NCBI RefSeq assembly: GCF_026626745.1
Contig: NZ_JAPNJW010000002.1
Location: 2,566,151-2,630,150 of the forward strand
Source of the DNA: Nannocystis sp. RBIL2
GTDB taxonomy: Bacteria; Myxococcota_A; Polyangia; Nannocystales; Nannocystaceae
Direction: 5' to 3'
Length of the DNA: 64,000 nucleotides
Shown here: in pieces, positions 53,148-61,025 of the stretch
Numbering within the stretch: position 1 is the first letter of the stretch
How the letters are laid out: each line of letters begins with the position of its first letter
Notes under the pieces: model-generated
What the model saw: the letters and a program-made list of their open reading frames with translations, nothing else
Told to the model about the DNA's origin: nothing
Databases searched by the model: none
Position numbers and translations under genes: made by a program

Positions 53148-54803
53148 ATGCTCCGCCGCCTCGTCGACCTCGCCCGCGACCTCGGCCTCGACCCCGAGAG
53201 CCGCGCTTTTGTCCCCTACGGCCACGACTTCGCCAAGATCGACACCGTCGCCGCCGGCGAAGGCTCGGCGCACGGCAACCTCGTCGTCGTCTCCGCCGTC
53301 ACCCCCACCCCGCTCGGCGAGGGCAAGACAGTCACCTCGATCTCGCTCGGCATGGGCCTCGCGCGGATCGGCGAGTCGGCGCTCACGTGCCTGCGGCAGC
53401 CCTCGCTCGGCCCGGTGTTCGGCGCCAAGGGCGGCGGCGCCGGCGGGGGCAAGGCGCAGGTCGTGCCTTCCGATCGCGTCAACCTCGGCGGCACCGGCGA
53501 CGGCCAGGCCGTCGGCGCCGCGCACAACCTGCTCGCCGCCATGCTCGACGCTCACCTGCGCCACGGCAACGCGCTGAAGATCGACCCGGCGCGGATCGCC
53601 TTCTCGCGGGTCACGCCGGTCAACGACGGCAGCCTGCGCAAGGTCATCACCGGCCTCGGCGGCCCGCTCAACGGCGTCCCGCGCGAGTCCTTCTTCGAAA
53701 TCAACGAGGCCAGCGAGGTCATGGCGATCCTCGCGCTCGCCCACGATCGCGGCGACCTGCGGCGGCGCCTCGGCAACATCGTCCTCGGGCCCGACCAGGG
53801 CGGCGCCCCGGTGCGGGCCGAGCAGCTCGGCGCGGCCGGGGCCATGAGCGTGCTGCTACGCGACGCCCTCTACCCCACCCTCGCGCGCACCGGCGAGGGC
53901 ACGCCCGTGCTCCTCCACGCCGGCCCGTTCGCCAACATCGCCCACGGCAACAGCAGCCTGATCGCCACCCGCTGGGCCCTCACGCGCGCCCCGTGGGTCG
54001 TCACCGAGTGCGGCTTCGGCACCGACCTCGGGCTCGAGAAGTTCGTCCACATCAAGGCCCGCCTCGGCAACCTGCGGCCCGCCTGCGTCGTCGTCGTCTG
54101 CACCGTGCGCGCGCTCAAGGTCCACGCCGGCCTGGCCAAGGCAGTGCTCGGCAAGCCCCTCGATCAGGCCGTGCTCACCGAGGACGTCGCCGCCGTCGAG
54201 AAGGGCGCCGCCAACCTGCGGCATCACCTGCGGATCGCCACCAACTTCGGCCCGCCGGTGGTCGTCGCGCTCAATCGCTTCCCCACCGACACCGACGCCG
54301 AGATCGCGGTCGTCGAGGGCATCGCCCGCGAGTTCGGGGCCGGCTTCGCCGTCCACACCGGCTTCGCCGACGGCGGCGCCGGGGCCGAGGCGCTGGCGCG
54401 CGCGGTCGTCAAGGCGGCCCGGCCGACCGACCTCCGCTACCAGTACGAAGGGACAGGTCCGCTCCTGCCGCGGCTCGAGAGCCTGGCGAAGAACGTCTAC
54501 GGCGCCACCGGCATCGAGCTGGCCCCGTCGGCGCGCACGCGCCTGAACCAGATCGAGAAGTGGGGCCTCGGCGAGCTGCAGCTGTGCGTCGCCAAGACCC
54601 ACCTCGCCACCACCCACGACCCAGCCGACGGCGGCCTGCCCCGGCCGTTCACCCTGCCGGTGCGCGACGTCCTGGTCCGCGCCGGGGCCGGCTTCGCCAC
54701 CGTCCTGACCGGCGAGCTCACCACCCTGCCGGCGCTGGGCGCCCGCCCGAACGCCGTCGACATGGACCTCGACCCCGTTACCGGCGCCGCGCTCGGCCTC
54801 TAG
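53148..54803 (+). CDS. fhs: Formate-tetrahydrofolate ligase
   Basis: I take ATG 53148 (MLRRLVDLARDLGLDPESRA), giving 551 residues; GTG 53130 would add six. The family's P-loop TPTPLGEGKT ends at Lys60. The chain follows FTHFS order: RQPSLGPVFGAKGGGAGGGKAQVVP, GEGTPVLLHAGPFANIAHGN, TECGFGTDLGLEKFVHIKAR, VTEDVAAVEKGAANLRHH-type region, and C-terminal FTLPVRDVLVRAGAGFATVL with the EYMTMPGLGK-like end here as TLPALGARPNAVDMDLDP. It makes 10-formyl-THF from formate and ATP in one-carbon metabolism. A repeat-like fragment (EGTGP, from agggacaggtcc near 54450) sits in a variable loop. The convergent gap after it is filled by a six-node repeat array. Confidence 0.95.
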   Translation: MLRRLVDLARDLGLDPESRAFVPYGHDFAKIDTVAAGEGSAHGNLVVVSAVTPTPLGEGKTVTSISLGMGLARIGESALTCLRQPSLGPVFGAKGGGAGGGKAQVVPSDRVNLGGTGDGQAVGAAHNLLAAMLDAHLRHGNALKIDPARIAFSRVTPVNDGSLRKVITGLGGPLNGVPRESFFEINEASEVMAILALAHDRGDLRRRLGNIVLGPDQGGAPVRAEQLGAAGAMSVLLRDALYPTLARTGEGTPVLLHAGPFANIAHGNSSLIATRWALTRAPWVVTECGFGTDLGLEKFVHIKARLGNLRPACVVVVCTVRALKVHAGLAKAVLGKPLDQAVLTEDVAAVEKGAANLRHHLRIATNFGPPVVVALNRFPTDTDAEIAVVEGIAREFGAGFAVHTGFADGGAGAEALARAVVKAARPTDLRYQYEGTGPLLPRLESLAKNVYGATGIELAPSARTRLNQIEKWGLGELQLCVAKTHLATTHDPADGGLPRPFTLPVRDVLVRAGAGFATVLTGELTTLPALGARPNAVDMDLDPVTGAALGL

Positions 54804-54877
54804 ACTGTCCCCGCGGGCATGCTCTTCGGGGCATGCCCGCTCGCACATGTCCGGACGGACATGTCCTCGCAGCCATC
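54804..54877. repeat. Six-node 14-bp-period hairpin array filling a convergent gap
   Basis: ACTG, CATG, CATG, CATG, CATG and CATC begin at 54804, 54818, 54832, 54846, 54860 and 54874, all exactly 14 apart. The spacers are tccccgcggg, ctcttcgggg, cccgctcgca, tccggacgga and tcctcgcagc. It starts on the base after the fhs stop and ends seven bases before the opposing lipoprotein stop. Confidence 0.92.
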
Positions 54878-54884
54878 CACGGGC

Positions 54885-55901
54885 TCAGCCCTCGTGGATC
54901 GACAGCAGGAACTTGCCGGACTGCCCGCCGGCCCCGTCGACGACCACGATCACCGGCTGGCCGGCGGTCATGAGCCGCGACAGCTGCGGGAACGGCCCGT
55001 TCGAGTCGTCGTTGCAGGCCAGCTCGAGGCCCTGGCACGAGACGTCGAGCAGGTACAGCACCGGGTCGAAGTCGGCCTCGATCACCTCGAACACGAACAG
55101 CCCGTCGAACGGGGCCGTCCACTGCGCCTCGATCTCGGGCGACTCGAAGCCGTTGCAGCTGCCGGAGCGGAAATTGCTCGCGCCGGCCGTCTGGCCGTCG
55201 ATCGTCAGCGGCACGAACGGATCGAACACCGTGTCCGGGCAGTCGTCGGCGACCTGCACCTGCGTGATGTTGTAGACCACCTCCGCGGTGCTCTCGCCGA
55301 AGCTGTCGATCACCAGGGTCACCGTCTGGCCGACGACCAGGTCGACCTCGACCTTCGACGTCAGGTTGCCGCCGCTGTCGTCGTCGCAGGCCAGCTCCTG
55401 GCCAGAGCAGACTCCGTCGAGCACGGCCAGCAGCGAGTCGAAGTTCGAGCCGATGGTGTCGAACTGGAACCGGCCGGTGACCGGCGCCGTCCACACCACC
55501 TCGAGGTCGGTGCCGCCGACGCCGCCGCAGTCGAGGGAGAAGTCGTCGCCCTTGGCCTGCAGCGAGTCGACCTGCGTGATCGGCACCACCGGCGGCAGGA
55601 CGATGTCGCCGCACTCGCTCGGCACGCCGGTCGTCACGGTGGCGGTCGGATCGACCGTCGTCACCGACGTGACCGTCGTCTCGGTGTCGGAGGTGATCGT
55701 CGGCTGCAGCGTCGGGCTTATCGACGTCGGGCTTATCGTCGTCGGGCTCGACGTCGGCCCCGCGGTGTCCGTCTCGGTCGACGGGTCGAAGGTGCCGCCG
55801 TCGCTCTCGGTCCCCGGGAAGAAGCCGAACCGGTGTTCGTTACAGGCCGCGGGCGCGAGCACGCAGGCGATGGCGAAGATCGAGCGTAAAGGCCGACGCA
55901 T
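54885..55901 (-). CDS. Lipoprotein with two PPC-like beta-sandwich domains
   Basis: The 338-residue product has a lipoprotein signal (MRRPLRSIFAIACVLAPAAC) and a Thr/Ser/Asp linker (residues ~30-90). Two repeated ~110-residue domains follow. Each has WTAPVTGRFQFDTIGSNFDS or WTAPFDGLFVFEVIEADFDP, then LLAVLDGVCSGQELACDDDS or VLYLLDVSCQGLELACNDDS, then a hydrophobic strand. The W-T-A-P...G...F...G/S-x-F-D...L.v.D...C..x..aCnDD pattern is the PPC (pre-peptidase C-terminal) module, often a binding domain. It has no catalytic domain, so it is likely a surface binding protein. It starts at ATG 55901. Confidence 0.8.
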   Translation of the reverse strand: MRRPLRSIFAIACVLAPAACNEHRFGFFPGTESDGGTFDPSTETDTAGPTSSPTTISPTSISPTLQPTITSDTETTVTSVTTVDPTATVTTGVPSECGDIVLPPVVPITQVDSLQAKGDDFSLDCGGVGGTDLEVVWTAPVTGRFQFDTIGSNFDSLLAVLDGVCSGQELACDDDSGGNLTSKVEVDLVVGQTVTLVIDSFGESTAEVVYNITQVQVADDCPDTVFDPFVPLTIDGQTAGASNFRSGSCNGFESPEIEAQWTAPFDGLFVFEVIEADFDPVLYLLDVSCQGLELACNDDSNGPFPQLSRLMTAGQPVIVVVDGAGGQSGKFLLSIHEG

Positions 55902-55984
55902 AAGTCAGGTCAGGTCACGAGACTAGCACGCCGCCGCCCGCGCGCGCGAAAGCCCTGCGCGATCTCGTCGTCGGGGCCCCCGCC

Positions 55985-56018
55985 TTGACAGGGCCCGGCG
56001 GCTGCGGTGCCCTATAGG
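55985..56018 (+). promoter_or_regulatory. Possible promoter of the 56035 gene
   Basis: A perfect -35-like TTGACA (55985-55990) is followed after 22 bases by TATAGG (56013-56018). The spacing is too long for a standard sigma-70 promoter, so only the hexamer is firm. It lies 17 bases before the ATG at 56035. Confidence 0.3.
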
Positions 56019-56034
56019 CCTCGGAGGGGAGTGG

Positions 56035-56349
56035 ATGTCGGTAACGATCGCAGAGAACGTCAGGGAAAACATCGACAACAACGAGCTCGACAAGCTCAAT
56101 CAGTTCAACGACAACCCGGGCTACGGCGGGCAGCAGATCAACGTCAAGGTCGCGGGCGTCAAGCTGTCCGTCGCCCACGTCACCTTCGGCAAGGGCCACG
56201 CCCACGTCTCGATCTTCTACCGCCGGGACGGGGACGAGTTCCAGATCTTCGGCGTCGGCAAGCACGACGGCAAGAAGGACGGCAAGACGCTCTACGAGGC
56301 GCTGTGGGACGGCCACGGCGCGCGCCGGATCGCGGTCCAGATCCAGTGA
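56035..56349 (+). CDS. Small soluble protein of unknown function
   Basis: The 104-residue product starts at ATG 56035 behind GGAGGGGAGTGG. It is mixed alpha/beta, begins with an acidic Asn-rich helix (MSVTIAENVRENIDNNELDK), and continues with strands GGQQINVKVAGVKLSVAHVT and FGKGHAHVSIFYRRDGDEFQ-IFGVGKHDGKKDGKTLYEAL. The two His-x-Val/Ile strands and the GVGKH segment give it a small-toxin or RNA-binding feel, but I cannot match it to a family and I do not call it a toxin. No partner gene is adjacent. A strong terminator follows 36 bases later. Confidence 0.7.
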   Translation: MSVTIAENVRENIDNNELDKLNQFNDNPGYGGQQINVKVAGVKLSVAHVTFGKGHAHVSIFYRRDGDEFQIFGVGKHDGKKDGKTLYEALWDGHGARRIAVQIQ

Positions 56350-56384
56350 TCTTGTGATCCTGTGATCGGGCGCGTCGCGCCTGC

Positions 56385-56418
56385 GCCCCGCCGGCGGCAT
56401 CGCCCCGGCGGGGCTTTG
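56385..56418 (+). terminator. 10-bp GC hairpin with downstream T-run
   Basis: GCCCCGCCGG (56385-56394) and CCGGCGGGGC (56405-56414) pair perfectly around a 10-base loop, followed by TTTGTC. A textbook terminator 36 bases after the 56035 gene. Confidence 0.8.
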
Positions 56419-56496
56419 TCGTGCGTCGGCGCGAAACTGAGAGCTGTCGCGGGTAGTCCAAGCGGAGCCTCGGATATGCTCCGAGCAGGACCGCGC

Positions 56497-57393
56497 ATGC
56501 AGCTCCAGATCCGCAACCTCTCGAAGACCTATCCCAACGGCGTCCGTGCTCTGCGCGGAGTCGACCTCACGATCGGCGCCGGCATGTTCGGGCTGCTCGG
56601 GCCCAACGGCGCCGGCAAATCGTCGCTGATGCGCACGATCGCCACCCTGCAAGATCCCGACACCGGCAGCGTGCGCTTCGGCGACATCGACGTGCTCGCG
56701 CAGAAGGATCGCCTGCGCGGCGTCCTCGGCTACCTCCCGCAGGAGTTCGGGCTCTACCCCAACCTCAGCGCCGAGGCGATCCTCGACCACTTCGCGGTGC
56801 TCAAGGGCATCGTCGACGCCAAGCAGCGCAAGGCCCAGTGCGCCGCGCTGCTCGAGCAGACCAACCTCACCGCCGCGCGCAAGAACGCCGTCGGCGGCTA
56901 CTCCGGCGGCATGAAGCAGCGGCTCGGCATCGCCATCGCCCTGCTCGGACGGCCGCAGCTCGTCATCGTCGACGAGCCCACCGCCGGCCTCGACCCGACC
57001 GAGCGCCACCGCTTCCTCAACCTGTTGGCCGACATCGGCGAGGACGTGGTCGTCATCCTGAGCACCCACATCGTCGAGGACGTGCGCGAGCTGTGCAGCC
57101 AGTTCGCCATCATCGCCGCCGGCGAGGTCAAGTTCAGCGGCGCGCCGGCGGCCGTGATCGACGGCCTGCGCGGCAAGATCTGGCGCCGGGTCGTGTCGCG
57201 GGCCGAGCTCGAGGACATGCAGCGCAAGCTGCGGGTCATCTCGACCCGGCTCGTCACCGGCCGGCCCGTCATCCACGTGTTCCACGAGGGCTCGCCGGGG
57301 CCCGAGTTCGAGGCCGTCGAGCCCGACCTCGAGGACGTCTACTTCTATCACATCACCGGCGCGGCCCAGGGCGCGGCCTCGGAGGCGGCATGA
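56497..57393 (+). CDS. ABC transporter ATP-binding protein
   Basis: I start at ATG 56497 (MQLQIRNLSKTYPNGVRALR), giving 298 residues. The ATPase motifs are complete: Walker A GPNGAGKSS (residues ~35-43), Q-loop YLPQEFGLYPN, signature YSGGMKQRLGIAIALL, Walker B LVIVDEPTAGLDPTERHRFL, and H-loop STHIVEDVREL. The C-terminal ~75 residues (RRVVSRAELEDMQRKLRVIS onward) are the small regulatory lobe found in ABC-2 type exporters (NodI/CcmA/GldA family). Its stop overlaps the start of the giant permease-peptidase gene (ATGA), so the two form one transporter. The substrate is unknown. Confidence 0.93.
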   Translation: MQLQIRNLSKTYPNGVRALRGVDLTIGAGMFGLLGPNGAGKSSLMRTIATLQDPDTGSVRFGDIDVLAQKDRLRGVLGYLPQEFGLYPNLSAEAILDHFAVLKGIVDAKQRKAQCAALLEQTNLTAARKNAVGGYSGGMKQRLGIAIALLGRPQLVIVDEPTAGLDPTERHRFLNLLADIGEDVVVILSTHIVEDVRELCSQFAIIAAGEVKFSGAPAAVIDGLRGKIWRRVVSRAELEDMQRKLRVISTRLVTGRPVIHVFHEGSPGPEFEAVEPDLEDVYFYHITGAAQGAASEAA

Positions 57394-60300
57394 ACCAGCT
57401 CCTCTCCTTCGCCGGCTTCGAGGTGCGCTACCACCTGCGGCGGCCGGTCACCTACGTGTTCGCGTTCGCCTTGGCGCTGTTCGGCTTCCTCGCCATGACC
57501 ACCGAGGTCGTCCGCTTCGGCGGCGCCGGCGGCAAGGTGTTGAACAACGCCCCGTGGCTGGTGAGCACCGCCGTCATGGTGTTCACCTTGATGGGCACGA
57601 TCTTCACCTCGGCGATCGCCGGCACCGCGGTGTTGCGCGACTTCGAGTACAAGACCCACGAGCTGCTGTTCACCACGCGCCTGCGCAAGTCGGCGTTCGT
57701 GCTCGGCCGCTTCCTCGGCGCCTACGTCGTCACCGTCCTGGTGCTCGCCTGCAGCGCGCTCGGCCTGTGGCTCGGCTCCTTCATGCCGTGGATCGACGCC
57801 GACAAGATCGGCGTCGCCCCGCCCGGCACCTACGTCTGGCCGGTGCTCGTCTACGTCGTCCCGACCGGGCTGTTCGTCAGCGCCCTGTTCTTCGCCGTCG
57901 GCGTGCTGACCCGCAGCTTCGTCGCCGTCTACATCCAGGGCGTCGTCCTCTTCATCGGCTACAGCGTCGCCAACAGCCTCGTCAGCGACATCGAGCAGGA
58001 GCAGCTGGCCGCGCTGCTCGACCCGTTCGGCTTCAACGCCACCAACCTCATCAACCGCTACTGGACCGTCGCCGAGAAGAACAGCCTGCTCTTGCCGATG
58101 GACGGCGCGCTGCTGCTGAACCGTCTGCTGTGGATCGGCATCGGCGCCCTCATCCTGCTCGTCGCCTACCGCATGTTCCGCATGGAGGCAGCTCCGCGCG
58201 GGCCCAAGGCCGCCAAGGCCGCCAAGGTCGAGCCCGAGCTGCCGGCGATGCGGGCACCGGCGGTGCTCCCGCGCGTCACCCCGAGCGTCGGCCCGCGCGT
58301 CGAGCTCGCCCGCCTGGTCGCGCTGGTGCGCCTGCACTACCGCAGCATCGTCCGCGAGCGCGCCTTCCTGGCGCTCGGCGCCATCGCCGTGCTGATGACG
58401 GTCGTCAACGCCTTCTACGCCGACCTCATGTACGGCACCACCGTCTACCCGGTGACCTACGCGATGGTCGAGGTCATCACCGGCTCGGCGCTGTTCTTCG
58501 TCATCATCTCGGCGCTGTACGCCGGCGAGCTGGTGTGGCGCGAGCGCGGCTTCAAGTGCGACCAGCTCGTCGACGCCACCCCGACGCGCAGCCCGCTGGT
58601 GTTCGCCAGCAAGGTCGTCGCGCTGCTCGGGGTCGAGGCGACCCTGTGCGGCGCGCTGATCCTCACCGGCATCGCCGTGCAGGCGATCAAGGGCTACGGC
58701 CACTTCGAGCTCGACGTCTACCTCGGCTACATCTACGGCGTCGCCTTCCCCGGCATCGCCCTCCTCACCCTGCTCGCCTTCTTCATCCACGTCGTCACCA
58801 ACCAGAAGCTCGTCGCCAACGGCCTCATCATCGCTTACTACATGGTGATGCTCGTCCTCAGCTTCTGGGGCGTGCACGACAATCTGTTCCGCTACAGCCA
58901 GTTCCCCGACCCGGTCTACTCCGACATGAACCACTACGGCCCGAGCCTCGGCGCCTGGCTGTGGTTCATGGCCTACTACTTCAGCTTCGCCGGCCTCTTG
59001 CTGGCGGTCGCGCGCCTGTTCCTGGTCCGCGGCCAGGTCCAGGGCCTGCGCGCCCGCCTGCGCCTGGCTCGCGCGCGCCTCACCCCGCGCTGGCTCGCGG
59101 CCACCGGCGGCCTCCTGGCGGTGTTCCTCGGCCTGTTCGCCTTCATCCGCCACAACACCCACGACCTCAACCGCTTCCGCGACCAGGACGACGAGGAGGA
59201 GCTGCGGGCCGTCTACGAGCGCGAGTACAAGCAGTACGAGCACCTGCCGCAGCCGCGGATCGTCGCCGCCGACGTGCGCGTCGACCTCGACCCCGCGCGC
59301 GGCCAGGGCACCTTCAAGGGCACCCTGCGCCTGGCCAACAAGTCAGGTGTGGCCATCCCGACCGTCCACGTCTACCTGCGCGACGAGCTGACGATCCGCG
59401 AGCTCCGCTTCGACCGGCCCTCCGAGGTCGAGCACGACGACAAGCGGATGCGCTACATGATCCACCGCCTGGCCGAGCCGCTCGCGCCGGGCGCCGAGCT
59501 GACGCTGCACTTCGACCTCGCCGACCAGCGAGAGGGCTTCAGCAACGGCGGCCGCGACACCGGCATCGTCGCCAACGGCAGCTTCGTGTCCAGCGACGGC
59601 CTCGCCCCGAGCATCGGCTACAACCGCGGCCTCGAGCTCGACAACGACGACGACCGCAAGCAGCACGGCCTGCCCGAGCGCGAGCGCATGCCCTCGATCG
59701 ACGACGAGGCCGCGCGGGCCAACACGTACATCGCCAGCGACTCCGACTGGATCGACTTCCGCGGCACCGTCTGCACCGACCCCGACCAGATCGCCATCGC
59801 CCCGGGCTACCTGCAGAAGGAGTGGACCGAAAACGGCCGGCGCTGCTTCGCCTACGCCATGGACAGCAAGATCCTCAACTTCTACTCGTTCCTGTCGGCG
59901 CGCTACGAGGTCCGCCGCGACAAGTGGAACGACGTCGACATCGAGGTCTACTACCACCCCGGCCACGAGTACAACCTCGACCGGATGATCGACGCGGTCA
60001 AGAAGTCGCTCGACTACTTCACCAGGAACTTCAGCCCGTACCAGCACCGCCAGGTCCGGATCCTCGAGTTCCCGCGCTACGCCAGCTTCGCCCAGTCGTT
60101 CCCCAACACGATCCCATACTCCGAGGCGATCGGCTTCATCGCCCGCGTCCGCCCCGGCGACCCCGAGGACATCGACTACCCGTTCTACGTCACCGCCCAC
60201 GAGGTCGCCCACCAGTGGTGGGCCCACCAGGTCATCGGCGCCAACGTGCAGGGCGCCACCATGCTGTCCGAGTCGCTGTCACAGTACTCGGCGCTGAAGG

Positions 60301-60974
60301 TCCTGGAGAAGGAGTACGGCAAGGACAAGATGCACAAGTTCCTCGCCTACGAGCTCAAGGGCTACCTCGGCGGCCGCAGCAACGAGAAGAAGAAGGAGCT
60401 GCCGCTGATGCGCAACGAGAACCAGCAGTACATCCACTACCAGAAGGGCTCTCTGGTGTGGTACGCGCTGGCCGACTACATCGGCGAGGACGTCCTGAAC
60501 GCCGCCCTGGCCCGCTACATCAAGCAGGTCGGGTTCCAGAGCGCCCCGTTCACCACCACCAAGGAGCTGGTCGCCATCCTCAAGGAGGTCACTCCGGCCG
60601 AGTACCAGTACGTCATCGAGGACATGTTCGAGACGATCACCCTCTACGACAACAAGGTCGTCTCCGCCGAGGTCACCCCCGAGGGCAGCAAGTACAAGGT
60701 CCGCTTCACCGTCTCCGCCCGCAAGCTGCGCGCCTCGGAGCTCGGCGAGGAGACCGAGGTGCCCGTGGCCGACTTCATCGACGTCGCGGTGTTCGCCGCC
60801 CCCGGCCCGCAGGAGCTCGACCTCGGCAAGCCGCTGTTCTTCGAGCGGCGCAAGCTGGTCGGCGGCGACAACGTGATCGAGGTCGTCGTCGACGAGCCGC
60901 CCGCGCGCGTCGGCATCGACCCCTACAACAAGCTCATCGACCGCGCGCCCAAGGACAACCGCATGGGCGTGTGA
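57390..60974 (+). CDS. ABC-2 permease fused to an M1-family metallopeptidase
   Basis: The 1194-residue product starts at ATG 57390. Its first ~600 residues hold about twelve membrane segments in two ABC-2 permease repeats (MNQLLSFAGFEVRYHLRRPV ...; RLVALVRLHYRSIVRERAFL ...), ending with WLAATGGLLAVFLGLFAFIR. Residues ~610-1190 are an M1 aminopeptidase-like ectodomain: a beta saddle (DVRVDLDPARGQGTFKGTLR onward), the zinc site HEVAHQWWAHQ (His937, His941) with Glu961 downstream (HExxH-x19-E), then the helical wing. The canonical GAMEN exopeptidase motif is replaced. This architecture is annotated elsewhere as 'ABC transporter permease/M1 aminopeptidase'. It is coupled to the ATPase gene. Substrate export linked to cleavage is plausible. 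Confidence 0.93.
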   Translation: MNQLLSFAGFEVRYHLRRPVTYVFAFALALFGFLAMTTEVVRFGGAGGKVLNNAPWLVSTAVMVFTLMGTIFTSAIAGTAVLRDFEYKTHELLFTTRLRKSAFVLGRFLGAYVVTVLVLACSALGLWLGSFMPWIDADKIGVAPPGTYVWPVLVYVVPTGLFVSALFFAVGVLTRSFVAVYIQGVVLFIGYSVANSLVSDIEQEQLAALLDPFGFNATNLINRYWTVAEKNSLLLPMDGALLLNRLLWIGIGALILLVAYRMFRMEAAPRGPKAAKAAKVEPELPAMRAPAVLPRVTPSVGPRVELARLVALVRLHYRSIVRERAFLALGAIAVLMTVVNAFYADLMYGTTVYPVTYAMVEVITGSALFFVIISALYAGELVWRERGFKCDQLVDATPTRSPLVFASKVVALLGVEATLCGALILTGIAVQAIKGYGHFELDVYLGYIYGVAFPGIALLTLLAFFIHVVTNQKLVANGLIIAYYMVMLVLSFWGVHDNLFRYSQFPDPVYSDMNHYGPSLGAWLWFMAYYFSFAGLLLAVARLFLVRGQVQGLRARLRLARARLTPRWLAATGGLLAVFLGLFAFIRHNTHDLNRFRDQDDEEELRAVYEREYKQYEHLPQPRIVAADVRVDLDPARGQGTFKGTLRLANKSGVAIPTVHVYLRDELTIRELRFDRPSEVEHDDKRMRYMIHRLAEPLAPGAELTLHFDLADQREGFSNGGRDTGIVANGSFVSSDGLAPSIGYNRGLELDNDDDRKQHGLPERERMPSIDDEAARANTYIASDSDWIDFRGTVCTDPDQIAIAPGYLQKEWTENGRRCFAYAMDSKILNFYSFLSARYEVRRDKWNDVDIEVYYHPGHEYNLDRMIDAVKKSLDYFTRNFSPYQHRQVRILEFPRYASFAQSFPNTIPYSEAIGFIARVRPGDPEDIDYPFYVTAHEVAHQWWAHQVIGANVQGATMLSESLSQYSALKVLEKEYGKDKMHKFLAYELKGYLGGRSNEKKKELPLMRNENQQYIHYQKGSLVWYALADYIGEDVLNAALARYIKQVGFQSAPFTTTKELVAILKEVTPAEYQYVIEDMFETITLYDNKVVSAEVTPEGSKYKVRFTVSARKLRASELGEETEVPVADFIDVAVFAAPGPQELDLGKPLFFERRKLVGGDNVIEVVVDEPPARVGIDPYNKLIDRAPKDNRMGV

Positions 60975-60981
60975 CTCGCTT

Positions 60982-61012
60982 CCGCCGCTCCGCAGCCGGG
61001 CCGGAGCGGCGG
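60982..61012. terminator. 11-bp GC hairpin in a convergent gap
   Basis: CCGCCGCTCCG (60982-60992) pairs with CGGAGCGGCGG (61002-61012) around a 9-base loop, with a further CTCG/CGAG extension, between the permease-peptidase (plus) and P450 (minus) genes. This convergent gap lacks the 14-bp repeat. Confidence 0.65.
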
Positions 61013-61025
61013 CGAGCGCCTCGCA

